From the NCBI RefSeq assembly GCF_014196455.1, contig NZ_JACIDS010000004.1, forward strand, positions 248,001 to 312,000: a stretch of DNA of 64,000 nucleotides. Direction: 5' to 3'. Position numbers and translations under genes: made by a program. Below are positions 1 through 10,656 of this stretch, one piece after another; position 1 is the first letter of the stretch; every line of letters begins with the position of its first letter. Under the pieces are notes generated by a model, which saw only the letters and a list, made by a program, of their open reading frames with translations, made no database searches and was not told the origin of the DNA. This DNA comes from Kaistia hirudinis. GTDB lineage: Bacteria > Pseudomonadota > Alphaproteobacteria > Rhizobiales > Kaistiaceae.

Positions 1-707
<707 letters not shown>

Positions 708-729
708 GTTCGTCCCTCTCTCCTGCCGT

Positions 730-2400
730 TCAGGCTATTCTTCCGTAGAAAACGTCGCGTCCGCCGAGGCTGACGATCCCCGTCGCCGCATCGAGCGACG
801 CCGTGAAGCCGTGCCCGTCGAGCGGGGTGACCACCGCGCCGGCCGGCAGCGGCACGCTGACCGGGCCGGAGCCGAGATTGAAGAGGCAGATGATGCTTTC
901 GTCGCCCTCGGCCCGCACGAAGCCGAGCACGTCGTCCGGCGTATCGACAAAGGCGATCGAGCCGCGGATCAGCGCCGGATGGGCGTGGCGGAAGGCGATG
1001 AGGCGCCGATATTGCGCGAGGACCGAGGCATGGTCGCTCTCCTCGCGATTGGCGGCGCGAGCGATGTGTTCCTGCGGCACCGGCAGCCAGGGCTTTGCGG
1101 TCGAGAAGCCACCATAGGTGCCGTTCGATTCCCACACCATCGGCGTGCGGCAACCGTCGCGGCCCTTATATTCCGGCCAGAAGCGGATGCCGTAGGGGTC
1201 CTGCAGGTCCTCGAAGGTCAGCACCGCCTCGGTGAGCCCCAGTTCCTCGCCCTGATAGAGGCAGACCGAGCCGCGCAGCGAGAGCAAGATCGCGCTGGCG
1301 AGCTTCGCCACGGCGTCATAGTCGCCGTCGGTCGTCCAGCGCGAGACATGGCGCACGATGTCGTGGTTCGAGAACGCCCAGCACGGCCAGCCATCGCCGA
1401 CGATCGCCTCGAACGCCTTGATGCGGGCGACGAAGTGTTCCTTGGTGAAGATCGGCGACAGGAAGTCGAAGGTGTAGCACATGTGCAGCTTGTCGCCGCC
1501 CGACGTGTACGCCGCCATGGTCTTCAGCGAGCGCGGTCCGTCGCCGATCTCGCCGACCGTCGTCTGGCCGGGATAGCGGTTGAGCAGGCTCCGCAGCCGC
1601 TTCAGGAATTCGAGATTCTCCGGCTGGCTCTTGTCGTGGATATGATCCTGCCAGTTATACGGATTGACCGCCGGCGCCTCGGGCGAGTTGCGGTCTTCCG
1701 GGAGTGACGGCGGATTGTCCTCGAGCCCCTGCGAGTGGACGTAGAAGTTCACCGTGTCGAGGCGGAAACCGTCGACGCCGCGCTTCAGCCAGAACTCGAC
1801 CGTGTCCAGCAGCGCATCCTGCGCGGCCATGCAGTGGAAATTGATGTCCGGCTGCGAGGTCAGGAAGTTGTGCTGATAATACTGGCAGCGGGTCGTGTCC
1901 CATTCCCAGGCCGAGCCGCCGAAGATCGACAGCCAGTTGTTGGGCACCGTGCCGTCCGGCTTCGCATCGGCCCAGACATACCAATTGGCCTTGTCATTGT
2001 CCTTAGACGACCGGCTCTCCTTGAACCAGGCGTGCTGGTCCGAGGTATGCGACAGCACCTGATCGATCATGACCTTGATGCCGCGGGCATGCGCCTCGGC
2101 GATCAGGCGGTCGAAATCCTCGATCGTGCCGAACAGCCCGTCGACGGCGCAGTAGTCGGAGACGTCGTAGCCGAAATCCTTCATCGGCGACTTGAAGAAG
2201 GGCGAGATCCAGATCGCGTCGACGCCGAGCTCGGCGACATAGTCGAGGCGCTGCGTGATGCCCTTGAGATCGCCGACGCCGTCGCCGTTCGTATCCTGGA
2301 ACGAGCGCGGATAGATCTGGTAGATCACCGCGCCGCGCCACCAGTCGGCATCGACGGGCTGGGCTGCAGCCATCCCGACGCTGGAAACCTGCTCGTTCAT
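730..2400 (-). CDS. aglA: Alpha-glucosidase, GH13 family
   Basis: A 556-residue cytoplasmic glycoside hydrolase predicted to split imported alpha-glucosides (sucrose, maltose, trehalose type). The N-terminus carries the GH13 hallmark IYQIYPRSF, and the catalytic triad is visible: nucleophile Asp215 in GFRLDTVN, acid/base Glu284 in VGEIGD and Asp347 in SNHD. No signal peptide is seen, consistent with intracellular hydrolysis after ABC import. The reading frame stays open upstream into aglG, but the ATG at 2400 was chosen because it begins just after the aglG stop (2403) and gives the usual family length of about 550 residues. It is the fourth gene of the agl operon. Exact substrate preference cannot be read from sequence. 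Confidence 0.93.
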   Translation of the reverse strand: MNEQVSSVGMAAAQPVDADWWRGAVIYQIYPRSFQDTNGDGVGDLKGITQRLDYVAELGVDAIWISPFFKSPMKDFGYDVSDYCAVDGLFGTIEDFDRLIAEAHARGIKVMIDQVLSHTSDQHAWFKESRSSKDNDKANWYVWADAKPDGTVPNNWLSIFGGSAWEWDTTRCQYYQHNFLTSQPDINFHCMAAQDALLDTVEFWLKRGVDGFRLDTVNFYVHSQGLEDNPPSLPEDRNSPEAPAVNPYNWQDHIHDKSQPENLEFLKRLRSLLNRYPGQTTVGEIGDGPRSLKTMAAYTSGGDKLHMCYTFDFLSPIFTKEHFVARIKAFEAIVGDGWPCWAFSNHDIVRHVSRWTTDGDYDAVAKLASAILLSLRGSVCLYQGEELGLTEAVLTFEDLQDPYGIRFWPEYKGRDGCRTPMVWESNGTYGGFSTAKPWLPVPQEHIARAANREESDHASVLAQYRRLIAFRHAHPALIRGSIAFVDTPDDVLGFVRAEGDESIICLFNLGSGPVSVPLPAGAVVTPLDGHGFTASLDAATGIVSLGGRDVFYGRIA

Positions 2401-2402
2401 TG

Positions 2403-3233
2403 TCAGCCTTTCACGCCGCCGGCCGTCAGGCCGGAAATGATCTTGCGTTGGAAGATGAGCACCAGCACGACCAGCGGCACGGTGACGATCACCGAGGCGG
2501 CCATGATGTTGCCCCAGGGAATCTCGAACTGGGAATTGCCGGAGAGCAGCGCGATCGCCACCGGAACCGTGCGCGTCTCGTTGGACGAGGTGAAGGTCAG
2601 GGCGAACAGGAATTCGTTCCACGCTGCGATGAAGGCGAGAAGGCCCGTCGTCACCAGCGCCGGCCACATCAGCGGCAGGAAGACCCGCGTGACGATCACC
2701 CAGGAACTGGCGCCGTCGACGATCGCCGCTTCCTCGATCTCGATCGGCAGGTCACGCATGAAAGTGGTCAGCACCCAGACCGTGAAGGGCAGGGTGAAGA
2801 TCATGTAGGAGAAGATCAGCGCGAAGGGCGTGTTGAAGATGCCGAAGAAGCGCACCAGCTCGAACAGGCCCGACAGCACGGCGATCTGCGGGAACATCGA
2901 GACCGCGAGGATCGTGAACAGGAGCAGCGAACGGCCGCTGAAGCGCACGCGCGACAGGGCGAAGGAGGCGGTCACGGCGAGCAGCAGCGAGATCGCCACC
3001 ACCACGGAGGCAATGAACAGCGAATTGCCGAGATTGCGCACGAACGAGCCGGTCGTCAGGACCGAATTGTAGTTCGTGAGCGAGAAGGTCTTCGGCCAGT
3101 AATCGATCTGGAACAGCGCCGTCCCGCTTTTGAACGACGTGATGATCGCATAGTAGAACGGGAAGATCGAGACCACGACGATGCCGACGACCAGCAGGTA
3201 GAAGGCCGTGCGCTTGATCACATGCCAGAGCAT
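2403..3233 (-). CDS. aglG: Alpha-glucoside ABC transporter permease
   Basis: Inner-membrane permease of 276 residues, MalG type. It has about six hydrophobic segments and the CUT1 EAA loop (EEAAIVDGASSW), which contacts the ATPase. It ends in the TAGGVKG tail typical of MalG-like permeases. Its ATG shares one base with the stop of aglF (TGATG), indicating translational coupling. The frame is open far upstream inside aglF; the chosen start MLWHVIKR begins at this overlap. Partner of the AglF permease and AglE binding protein. Confidence 0.92.
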   Translation of the reverse strand: MLWHVIKRTAFYLLVVGIVVVSIFPFYYAIITSFKSGTALFQIDYWPKTFSLTNYNSVLTTGSFVRNLGNSLFIASVVVAISLLLAVTASFALSRVRFSGRSLLLFTILAVSMFPQIAVLSGLFELVRFFGIFNTPFALIFSYMIFTLPFTVWVLTTFMRDLPIEIEEAAIVDGASSWVIVTRVFLPLMWPALVTTGLLAFIAAWNEFLFALTFTSSNETRTVPVAIALLSGNSQFEIPWGNIMAASVIVTVPLVVLVLIFQRKIISGLTAGGVKG

Positions 3234-4201
3234 CAGCGGCCTCCCTCGAAATTGACCTTGCCGACGATGATGTAGACGACCGTGATCACGGTGAGGATCA
3301 GGAACAGCATCGTGGATGCCGCCGAGCCATAGGCGAACTTGTCGAAGTCGAACAGGTTTTCTCGCGCGAAGACCGACATGGTCTTGGTCTGCGAATTGTT
3401 CGCGGTCAACACATAGATCAGGTCGAAGATGCGCAGCGCGTCGAGCATGCGGAAGATCACGGCGACCATCAGCGCGGGCCGCACCAGCGGCAGCGTCACC
3501 TTCCAGAACACCTTGATCGGATGCACGCCGTCGATCTTGGCGGCCTCGTAGATGTCGCCGGGGATCATCTGCAGGCCGGCGAGGATCAGCAGCGCCATGA
3601 ACGGCGTCGTCTTCCAGATGTCGACGACCAGCACCGCGAGCATCGCGGTGTCGGCGTTGGCGGTCCAGGCGATCTTGGTCGAGATGAGCCCAAGATGGAG
3701 CAGGATGTCGTTGATGATGCCGAACTGGTCGTTGAGCATCCAGGCCCACATCTTGGCCGAGACGATGGTCGGGATGGCCCAGGGGATCAGGATGGCGGCG
3801 CGGACGATGCCGCGGCCGCGGAATTCGGCGTTCAGCACCAGCGCGACCATCATGCCGATGATGGTTTCCATCACCACCGAGACGACGGAGAAGCGGACCG
3901 TGTTCCAGACCGACTGCCACCAGAGCGGATCGACGAGCAGGCCGTCATAGATGACGCGGCCGCTCTTCAGCGTCGTGACCGAGAGATAGTTCTCGAAGCC
4001 GATCCACTGCGCGCCTTCGATATTGGTCAGCGAGGCGTTGGTGAAGGAGAAATAGATGCTGCGAAGCAGCGGCCATCCGGCCACCATCGCGAGGACGACC
4101 AGCATCGGCGCCAGGAAAATCCAGGCGGCGCGTACGCGCTGGCGGATCAGTTCCGAACCCGCCTTGGCGACGGGCATGTCCAGGGATTCGGCGACGGCCA
4201 T
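3233..4201 (-). CDS. aglF: Alpha-glucoside ABC transporter permease
   Basis: MalF-type inner-membrane permease of 322 residues, with a first membrane segment near residues 27-50 and the EAA loop (YEAAKIDGVHPIKVFWKVTLP) in the C-terminal half. An in-frame ATG exists 42 bases upstream at 4243, but only the ATG at 4201 follows a purine-rich GGAGGGGGG ribosome site, so 4201 was preferred. It lies 160 bases after aglE, with a stable hairpin in that gap, and overlaps aglG by one base. Together with AglG it forms the translocation pore. Confidence 0.9.
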   Translation of the reverse strand: MAVAESLDMPVAKAGSELIRQRVRAAWIFLAPMLVVLAMVAGWPLLRSIYFSFTNASLTNIEGAQWIGFENYLSVTTLKSGRVIYDGLLVDPLWWQSVWNTVRFSVVSVVMETIIGMMVALVLNAEFRGRGIVRAAILIPWAIPTIVSAKMWAWMLNDQFGIINDILLHLGLISTKIAWTANADTAMLAVLVVDIWKTTPFMALLILAGLQMIPGDIYEAAKIDGVHPIKVFWKVTLPLVRPALMVAVIFRMLDALRIFDLIYVLTANNSQTKTMSVFARENLFDFDKFAYGSAASTMLFLILTVITVVYIIVGKVNFEGGR

Positions 4202-4312
4202 CCTGCGTATCCCCCCTCCGAGCCGTCTCGGCTTCGGTTCCATTATGGTTTGTGGGCTCTGGGCGCATCAGTCAGGACTGACGGTAGCGGAGCGGCGCCG
4301 TCCGTCAATCGA

Positions 4313-4344
4313 TTCGCCTCCGGCCGTGACCGGCCGGAGGCGAA
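4313..4344 (-). other. Intercistronic hairpin between aglE and aglF
   Basis: A perfect 13-bp stem (arms 4313-4325 and 4332-4344) with a 6-base loop starts 17 bases after the aglE stop on the minus strand. No T-run follows, so it is more likely an mRNA-stabilising or processing hairpin, like the malE-malF structure, than a full terminator. It would let the binding protein be made in excess over the permeases. Confidence 0.6.
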
Positions 4345-4360
4345 GTTCAGCGTAAGGCGA

Positions 4361-5626
<1,266 letters not shown>

Positions 5627-5766
5627 TGTGAACCCTCCCAGAGAGATTTTCAGACTGCGCGGAACGGATGAGTCCCTCGGCAGCCGTCACGGACGCCCTC
5701 GGGCCATGACAGCATCGGCACCCCTCGCCCCAAAACGCCCTTCGGACTCGCATCGGAGCCAAGTCT

Positions 5767-5780
5767 TCAAAGCGCTTTGA
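5767..5780. promoter_or_regulatory. Putative AglR operator O1
   Basis: Perfect palindrome TCAAAGCGCTTTGA with the central CG step typical of LacI/GalR operators. It lies 141 bases upstream of aglE. Its 10-bp core AAAGCGCTTT recurs next to the regulator gene at 5993-6002. Confidence 0.7.
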
Positions 5781-5992
5781 GGTGGGACATGACCAGTTGG
5801 GCAGGCCGGTGTCAAGCCTTGCACGCGAACGCTCATCGCTGCGTCGCAACAAATTCGGACCCTAAATAATACGATAAATCAGTGCATTGCATTGAAGTTC
5901 CGTCGGAATCAATTGTGCTGGCTCCGTTGTGCAGCGCAGAAGTACGCGCCGTCCAACCGGGCGTCGGCCAAAGGCACTTGTCAGCCTCTTTG

Positions 5993-6002
5993 AAAGCGCT
6001 TT
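5993..6002. promoter_or_regulatory. Putative AglR operator O2
   Basis: Second copy of the AAAGCGCTTT core (full context TGAAAGCGCTTTGA), 33 bases upstream of the regulator start and 224 bases from O1. Its position suits autoregulation, and two sites suit looping by a LacI-type protein. Confidence 0.7.
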
Positions 6003-6034
6003 GAATGGATTTAATTCGGGAGGAACAGAGCTCA

Positions 6035-7057
6035 ATGAAGCTCAAGGAGCTAGCGTCGCACCTGCGGCTTTCGCAGACAACCGTCAGCCGCGCGCTGAAC
6101 GGTTATCCGGAGGTCAATGAGGAGACCCGCCGCCGTGTGCTGGAGGCCGCGCGTCGGCACGGCTATGAGCCGAATGCGAGCGCGCGCCGTCTGGCGACCG
6201 GCAGGGCAGGGGCGATCGGCATCGTCATGCCGACCGATCGCCACATGCTGCTCGATCCGCATTATATCGAATTCCAGGCGGGCCTCGGCGAGACGCTGCT
6301 CGGCGAGGAGATCGACATCGTTCTGACGCCGAGCGGCCCGGACCAGGACGAGGCGACCTACCGGCGGATCGCGGTCGACGGGCGCGTCGATGCGGTCGTG
6401 CTGGCGAGCCCGCTCATCGAGGACGAGCGCATCCCGCTTCTGACGAACCTGCGGCTGCCCTTCATCCTGCATGGCCGCACGGAGGCGCCCGTCGACCACG
6501 CCTGGCTCGACATCGACAACGAGGGGGCGTTCCAGCACGCGACCAAGCATCTGCTCGATCTCGGCCATCGCCGGATCGGCCTGATCAATGGTGATCTGCG
6601 CTACACCTTCGCCCGCGACCGGGAGAACGGGTTCCGGGCCGCGCTCGCCGCGCGGGGGCTCGTCGCCGACGAGCGGCTGCTGGCGAGCGGTCCGATGACC
6701 GACGAGATCGGCTATCGCATCACCGCGCGCTTCCTGGCGGAGCGCCCGCGGCCGACCGCGCTCCTGGTCTCGTCGATGATGATGTCGCTTGGCGCCTTCC
6801 GCGCGATCCGTGCGGCCGGGCTGGAACTGGGCCGCGACGTTTCGATGATCGCGCATGACGACGTGTTTCCGTTCCTCAATCCCGACGTCATGGTGCCGAC
6901 CATGTCGACGACGCGTTCCTCGATTCGCGCCGCCGGCAAGCGGGTGGGCGAACTGATGCTGGAACTGCTGCGCGGCCGCGCTCCGGGAACGATCCACGAA
7001 TTATGGCCGGTCGAACTCGTCATTCGCGGCTCGACCGGACCGGTGCCGCGCGCGTGA
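6035..7057 (+). CDS. aglR: LacI-family repressor of the alpha-glucoside operon
   Basis: A 340-residue LacI/GalR regulator. The N-terminal helix-turn-helix and hinge are clear (KLKELASHLRLSQTTVSRALNGYPEV, residues 2-27), followed by a periplasmic-binding-protein-like effector domain to about residue 335. An in-frame ATG at 6005 exists, but a GGGAGGA ribosome site at 6018-6024 lies downstream of it, so the ATG at 6035 was chosen. It is divergent from aglE with matching palindromes on both sides of the gap, so it most likely represses aglEFGAK and itself until a sugar is bound. The symbol follows operon synteny. Confidence 0.9.
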   Translation: MKLKELASHLRLSQTTVSRALNGYPEVNEETRRRVLEAARRHGYEPNASARRLATGRAGAIGIVMPTDRHMLLDPHYIEFQAGLGETLLGEEIDIVLTPSGPDQDEATYRRIAVDGRVDAVVLASPLIEDERIPLLTNLRLPFILHGRTEAPVDHAWLDIDNEGAFQHATKHLLDLGHRRIGLINGDLRYTFARDRENGFRAALAARGLVADERLLASGPMTDEIGYRITARFLAERPRPTALLVSSMMMSLGAFRAIRAAGLELGRDVSMIAHDDVFPFLNPDVMVPTMSTTRSSIRAAGKRVGELMLELLRGRAPGTIHELWPVELVIRGSTGPVPRA

Positions 7058-7217
7058 CGACGAAGCCGATTGACGCCCCGCGGCCTTTGCGCTGACATCG
7101 CCTGCGTTACCGACCGGCGGCGTTGCGCGGCAATGGAGGCTCCCGATCCGGTCCGCGGTCTGCCGAGGAGGACGGGCAGATGCACGCGTCCAACCGTCCC
7201 GCTGGAGTTGAACTTCG

Positions 7218-8153
7218 ATGACCGCAGACCCATTCGAGACCGCCGCCCTGATCGCGGTCGACTGGGGCACCTCGCGTTGCCGTGCGATGCTGCTCGACCG
7301 CACGGGTGCGATCCTGGCCGAGGCCGAGAGCGGCGACGGCATCGCCGCGCTGGGCGGCCAAGGCCATGAGGAGGCGTTCGACCGCGTCGTCGCCGGCTGG
7401 CCGGACCGCCCGGCGATCATGGCCGGCATGATCGGCAGCCGCCAGGGCTGGCGCGAGGCGGCCTATGTCACGGTGCCGACCTCGCTCGATGCGCTCACCG
7501 CCGGCCTGCTGCGGTTCGAGACGAGCGAGCATCGCCCGCTCGCCATCGTGCCCGGCCTCGTGCTGCGCTCCGAAGCGCGCGACGGCGACGTCATTCGCGG
7601 CGAGGAGACGCAGCTTGTGGGGCTGATGGAGAAGGAGCCGGATTTCGAGGGGCTGGCGATCCTGCCCGGCACCCATTCGAAATGGGCGGCGGTGCGCGCC
7701 GGCGAGATCACGTCCTTCCAGACCTTCATGACCGGCGAGATGTTCGAACTGCTCGCCAAGAAGTCGTTCCTGCGCCATTCCGTCTCCGAATCGGCCGATG
7801 ATCTCGCTTCCTCGCCCGATTTCGAACTCGCGGTGCGCCGCAGCGTCGAGGCGGAACTGCCCTTCCTCGCCGCGGTGTTCTCCGTGCGGGTGCGCCAGCT
7901 TCTGAACGGCGTGTCCGGCGACGACAATCTCGCCTATCTCTCGGGCCTCGTGATCGGCGGCGAGATTGCGGCGGCGCGCAAGATTGGCCTCCGCAAGGCC
8001 GGCGAGGCGGTGCGCATCATCGGCTCGCGCTCACTGGCGCGCGCCTATCTGAAGGCGTTCCACATTCTCGGCGAGGATGCCGAGACGCTGGACGGGACCG
8101 ATCTCGTCCGTGCCGGCCTCGTCAAGCTCGCCCGCGCCAACGGCATGCTGTAG
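7218..8153 (+). CDS. dgoK: 2-dehydro-3-deoxygalactonokinase
   Basis: A 311-residue kinase that phosphorylates 2-keto-3-deoxygalactonate in the DeLey-Doudoroff route of D-galactonate breakdown. The N-terminal ASKHA-like motif IAVDWGTSRCRAMLLD, the MAGMIGSRQGW segment and LPGTHSKWA (central) are characteristic of DgoK. It is followed 71 bases later by the pathway aldolase on the same strand. The galactonate dehydratase and dehydrogenase are not in the window. It lies 160 bases downstream of the agl regulator and is probably a separate unit. Confidence 0.93.
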   Translation: MTADPFETAALIAVDWGTSRCRAMLLDRTGAILAEAESGDGIAALGGQGHEEAFDRVVAGWPDRPAIMAGMIGSRQGWREAAYVTVPTSLDALTAGLLRFETSEHRPLAIVPGLVLRSEARDGDVIRGEETQLVGLMEKEPDFEGLAILPGTHSKWAAVRAGEITSFQTFMTGEMFELLAKKSFLRHSVSESADDLASSPDFELAVRRSVEAELPFLAAVFSVRVRQLLNGVSGDDNLAYLSGLVIGGEIAAARKIGLRKAGEAVRIIGSRSLARAYLKAFHILGEDAETLDGTDLVRAGLVKLARANGML

Positions 8154-8224
8154 ACCCTGCTTCGGCCGCGGTGTTCGTCGCGGCCGATCTCCTTTCGCCC
8201 CGAAGTCGCTGCCGAGGTTCGCCG

Positions 8225-8848
8225 ATGTCCCATCCCCTGTTCGCCGGTCACCGGCCGCTCGTCGCCATTCTGCGCGGGGTCAAGCCCGACGAGGTCGAGG
8301 CCATCTTCGAGGTGCTGGTCGCCGCGGGCATCACGCTGATCGAGGTGCCGCTCAATTCGCCCGATCCGTTCAATTCGATCGGCCGGCTGGCGCGGATCTC
8401 GGCCGGCCGCGCGCTGGTCGGCGCCGGAACCGTGCTGACGGCGCAGGAGGTCGATGCGGTCAAGGATGTCGGCGGACAGATCGTGGTGTCGCCGAACGCC
8501 AATGCGGCGGTGATCCGCCGGACCAAGGAACTGCGGCTGCTGTCGTTCCCCGGCGTGTTCACGCCGAGCGAGGCGTTCGCCGCGATCGACGCCGGCGCGG
8601 ACGCGCTGAAATTCTTTCCCGCCGAGCTGATCGGCTCCGCCGGCATCCGCGCCATCAAGGCGGTGCTGCCGCCCGCGCTCCCCGTCCTGGCCGTCGGCGG
8701 CGCCGGCGCGTCCAATTTCGGCGAGTTCCTGAAGGCCGGCTGCGCGGGCTTCGGCATCGGCTCCAGCCTGTACAAGATCGGCTTCGACGCTGCCGAAGTG
8801 AGCCGCCGCGCCGTGGAGATCGTAACCGCCTTCGACGCCGCAGCATAA
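8225..8848 (+). CDS. dgoA: 2-dehydro-3-deoxy-6-phosphogalactonate aldolase
   Basis: A 207-residue class I KDPG/KDPGal aldolase of the Eda family. It cleaves KDPGal to pyruvate and glyceraldehyde 3-phosphate, the step after the adjacent kinase. Visible family elements: the start region VAILRGVKPDE with the catalytic Glu in IEVPLNSPDP, GAGTVLTAQEV, and the Schiff-base Lys in ALKFFPAE. The frame is open 54 bases upstream, but MSHPLFAGHRPLVAIL matches normal family N-termini. The neighbouring dgoK makes the galactonate branch more likely than Entner-Doudoroff Eda. Confidence 0.92.
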   Translation: MSHPLFAGHRPLVAILRGVKPDEVEAIFEVLVAAGITLIEVPLNSPDPFNSIGRLARISAGRALVGAGTVLTAQEVDAVKDVGGQIVVSPNANAAVIRRTKELRLLSFPGVFTPSEAFAAIDAGADALKFFPAELIGSAGIRAIKAVLPPALPVLAVGGAGASNFGEFLKAGCAGFGIGSSLYKIGFDAAEVSRRAVEIVTAFDAAA

Positions 8849-8973
8849 GCGGCCCGGCGTCTATTGCCTTGCAGCATCAAGCGATTGTGAACCGCCCGCG
8901 TCGGGCGTGTCTTACAATTGTCTCATCCCGTCGTAATCTTGCGTTCATGTGCGAACCCAAAGGGAGGTCCGTC

Positions 8974-9180
8974 ATGAACGACGCCGATACCTGCCTGCGC
9001 AGGGATTCTTCGCTGAACGAATTGCTGCACGAGCCGATCATTGCGATGCTGATGTCGAGCGACGGTGTGCGCTCGGACGAAATTCGCGCGCTGTTCCGCA
9101 CCGCGGCGGAGAAAGATCTGGCGCGCGCCCGCCGCGACGGGCGCAGCATCGAGCGGTTCGAGCGCTGCTTCACCCCGTGA
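8974..9180 (+). CDS. Small hypothetical protein (68 aa)
   Basis: A short ORF with a good ribosome site (AGGGAGG at 8961-8967) encoding an acidic-then-basic, probably helical protein (MNDADTCLRRDSSLNELL... ending RFERCFTP). It resembles short uncharacterised proteins of Rhizobiales and has no motif I recognise. The segment SDGVRSDEIRALFRTA could be a short helix-turn-helix-like stretch, but this is only an impression. It is convergent with urtE, 6 bases away. The start was chosen from the ribosome site; the frame is open further upstream. Confidence 0.65.
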   Translation: MNDADTCLRRDSSLNELLHEPIIAMLMSSDGVRSDEIRALFRTAAEKDLARARRDGRSIERFERCFTP

Positions 9181-9186
9181 GGCGAC

Positions 9187-9882
9187 TCAAACGGTGAGGT
9201 GAGCGCGTACCGATTCGGAGCCCATTTCGGCCTGGGTGCCGGAAGCGACGATTTCGCCGCGATCCATCACGGCGAAGGTGTCGGCCAGTTCGTGCGCGAA
9301 ATCGAAATATTGCTCGACCAGCAGGATCGCCATCGTTCCCTGCTCGCGCAGCCATTTGATGGCGCGGCCGATATCCTTGATGATCGAGGGCTGGATGCCC
9401 TCGGTCGGCTCGTCGAGCACGAGGAGGCGCGGGCGCGTCACCAGCGCCCGGCCGATCGCCAGTTGCTGCTGCTGGCCGCCCGAAAGGTCGCCGCCGCGCC
9501 GCCCGAGCATGTCCTTCAGCACCGGAAACAGGTCGAAGACATAATCGGGGATGTAGCGGTCCTTCCGCGCGATCGGCGCGTAGCCGGTCTCGAGATTCTC
9601 CTTCACCGTCAGCAGCGGGAAGATCTCGCGCCCCTGCGGCACATAGGCGATGCCGGATTTGGCCCGGTCATAGGAGGGTGAGCGCCCGAGCGGCTTGCCC
9701 TCCCAGATGATCTCGCCGCCGGCGATCGGCTTCTGCCCGACAATGGCGCGCAGCAGACTCGTTTTGCCGACGCCGTTGCGGCCCATGAGGCAGGTCACCT
9801 TGCCCGTCTCGGCCTTGATCGAGACGCCGCGCAGCGCCTGGGCGGCGCCGTAATAGAGATCGACGTTCTTCGCTTCGAGCAT
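9187..9882 (-). CDS. urtE: Urea ABC transporter ATP-binding subunit UrtE
   Basis: A 231-residue LivF-type ATPase with Walker A (GRNGVGKTS, about residues 34-42), GGDLSGGQQQQ signature and Walker B LLVLDEPTEGIQPSI, the UrtE pattern. Last gene of urtABCDE on the minus strand, 3 bases after urtD. Together with UrtD it energises urea uptake through UrtBC. Such operons are usually induced by nitrogen limitation through NtrC; I found no clear sigma-54 promoter here, while a two-component system is encoded next to urtA. Confidence 0.95.
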   Translation of the reverse strand: MLEAKNVDLYYGAAQALRGVSIKAETGKVTCLMGRNGVGKTSLLRAIVGQKPIAGGEIIWEGKPLGRSPSYDRAKSGIAYVPQGREIFPLLTVKENLETGYAPIARKDRYIPDYVFDLFPVLKDMLGRRGGDLSGGQQQQLAIGRALVTRPRLLVLDEPTEGIQPSIIKDIGRAIKWLREQGTMAILLVEQYFDFAHELADTFAVMDRGEIVASGTQAEMGSESVRAHLTV

Positions 9883-9885
9883 GGC

Positions 9886-10656
9886 TCAGCGCCCCAGATA
9901 GACTTCGATGACGGTCGGATCGGCGGAGACGTGATCGAGCGTGCCTTCGGAGAGCACGGAGCCCTGGTGCAGCACGGTCACCTTGACGTCCAGCTCGCGC
10001 ACGAAATGCATGTCGTGCTCGACCACGACGACGGACTTGGTCTTGGCAATCTCGCGCAGCAGCGCCGCCGTCTCCATCGTCTCGGCATCGGTCATGCCGG
10101 CGACCGGCTCGTCGACGAGGAGGAGTTGCGGCTCCTGCGCGAGCAGCATGCCGATCTCCAGCCATTGCTTCTGGCCATGCGAGAGATTGGCGGCGAGCCA
10201 GTCCTTCTTGTCGGTCAGGCGGATGGTGGCGAGGATCTCCTCGATGCGGGCGATTTCCTTTGCGCTCGTCCGATGGAACAGCGTCGCGAAGGGCTTGCGC
10301 ACGCCGGCGAGCGCGAGGTCGATATTGTTCCAGACCGTGTGGCTCTCGAACACGGTCGGTTTCTGGAACTTGCGGCCGATTCCGAGCGAGGCGATCGAGG
10401 CCTCGTCCATGCGCGTCAGATCGGTCGTGCCGGCGAAATAGACGTCGCCTTCGTCCGGCTTGGTCTTGCCGGTGATGACGTCCATCATCGTCGTCTTGCC
10501 GGCGCCGTTCGGACCGATGATGGCGCGCATCTCGCCCGGCTCGATCACCAGCGACAGGGCGTTCAGCGCCTTGAACCCGTCGAAGGAAACCGAGACGCCG
10601 TCGAGATAGAGCAGCGAGTTCTTCGCCTTCTCGTGGCTCTTTTCCGGTGCGCTCAT
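9886..10656 (-). CDS. urtD: Urea ABC transporter ATP-binding subunit UrtD
   Basis: A 256-residue LivG-type ATPase: Walker A GPNGAGKTT, the LSHGQKQWLEIGM signature variant typical of UrtD, and Walker B LLLVDEPVAGM. Its start codon overlaps the urtC stop by 4 bases (ATGA), and it is separated from urtE by 3 bases. It forms the ATPase pair with UrtE at the inner membrane. Confidence 0.95.
   Translation of the reverse strand: MSAPEKSHEKAKNSLLYLDGVSVSFDGFKALNALSLVIEPGEMRAIIGPNGAGKTTMMDVITGKTKPDEGDVYFAGTTDLTRMDEASIASLGIGRKFQKPTVFESHTVWNNIDLALAGVRKPFATLFHRTSAKEIARIEEILATIRLTDKKDWLAANLSHGQKQWLEIGMLLAQEPQLLLVDEPVAGMTDAETMETAALLREIAKTKSVVVVEHDMHFVRELDVKVTVLHQGSVLSEGTLDHVSADPTVIEVYLGR

Larger units (their letters stand above)
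5627..6034. promoter_or_regulatory. Divergent agl control region
   Basis: This 408-base gap separates aglE (minus) from the LacI-type regulator (plus). It is noticeably AT-richer around 5850-5900 than the flanking genes, including an ATAATA stretch at 5866-5871 that could be a minus-strand -10 element, and it carries two copies of the same palindrome near its ends (listed separately). No gene is apparent inside it. Confidence 0.6.

Noticed and set aside
8885-8918. Promoter with TTGTGA and TACAAT before the 68-aa protein
   Set aside because: The spacing between the two hexamers is 22 bases, too long for a sigma-70 promoter.
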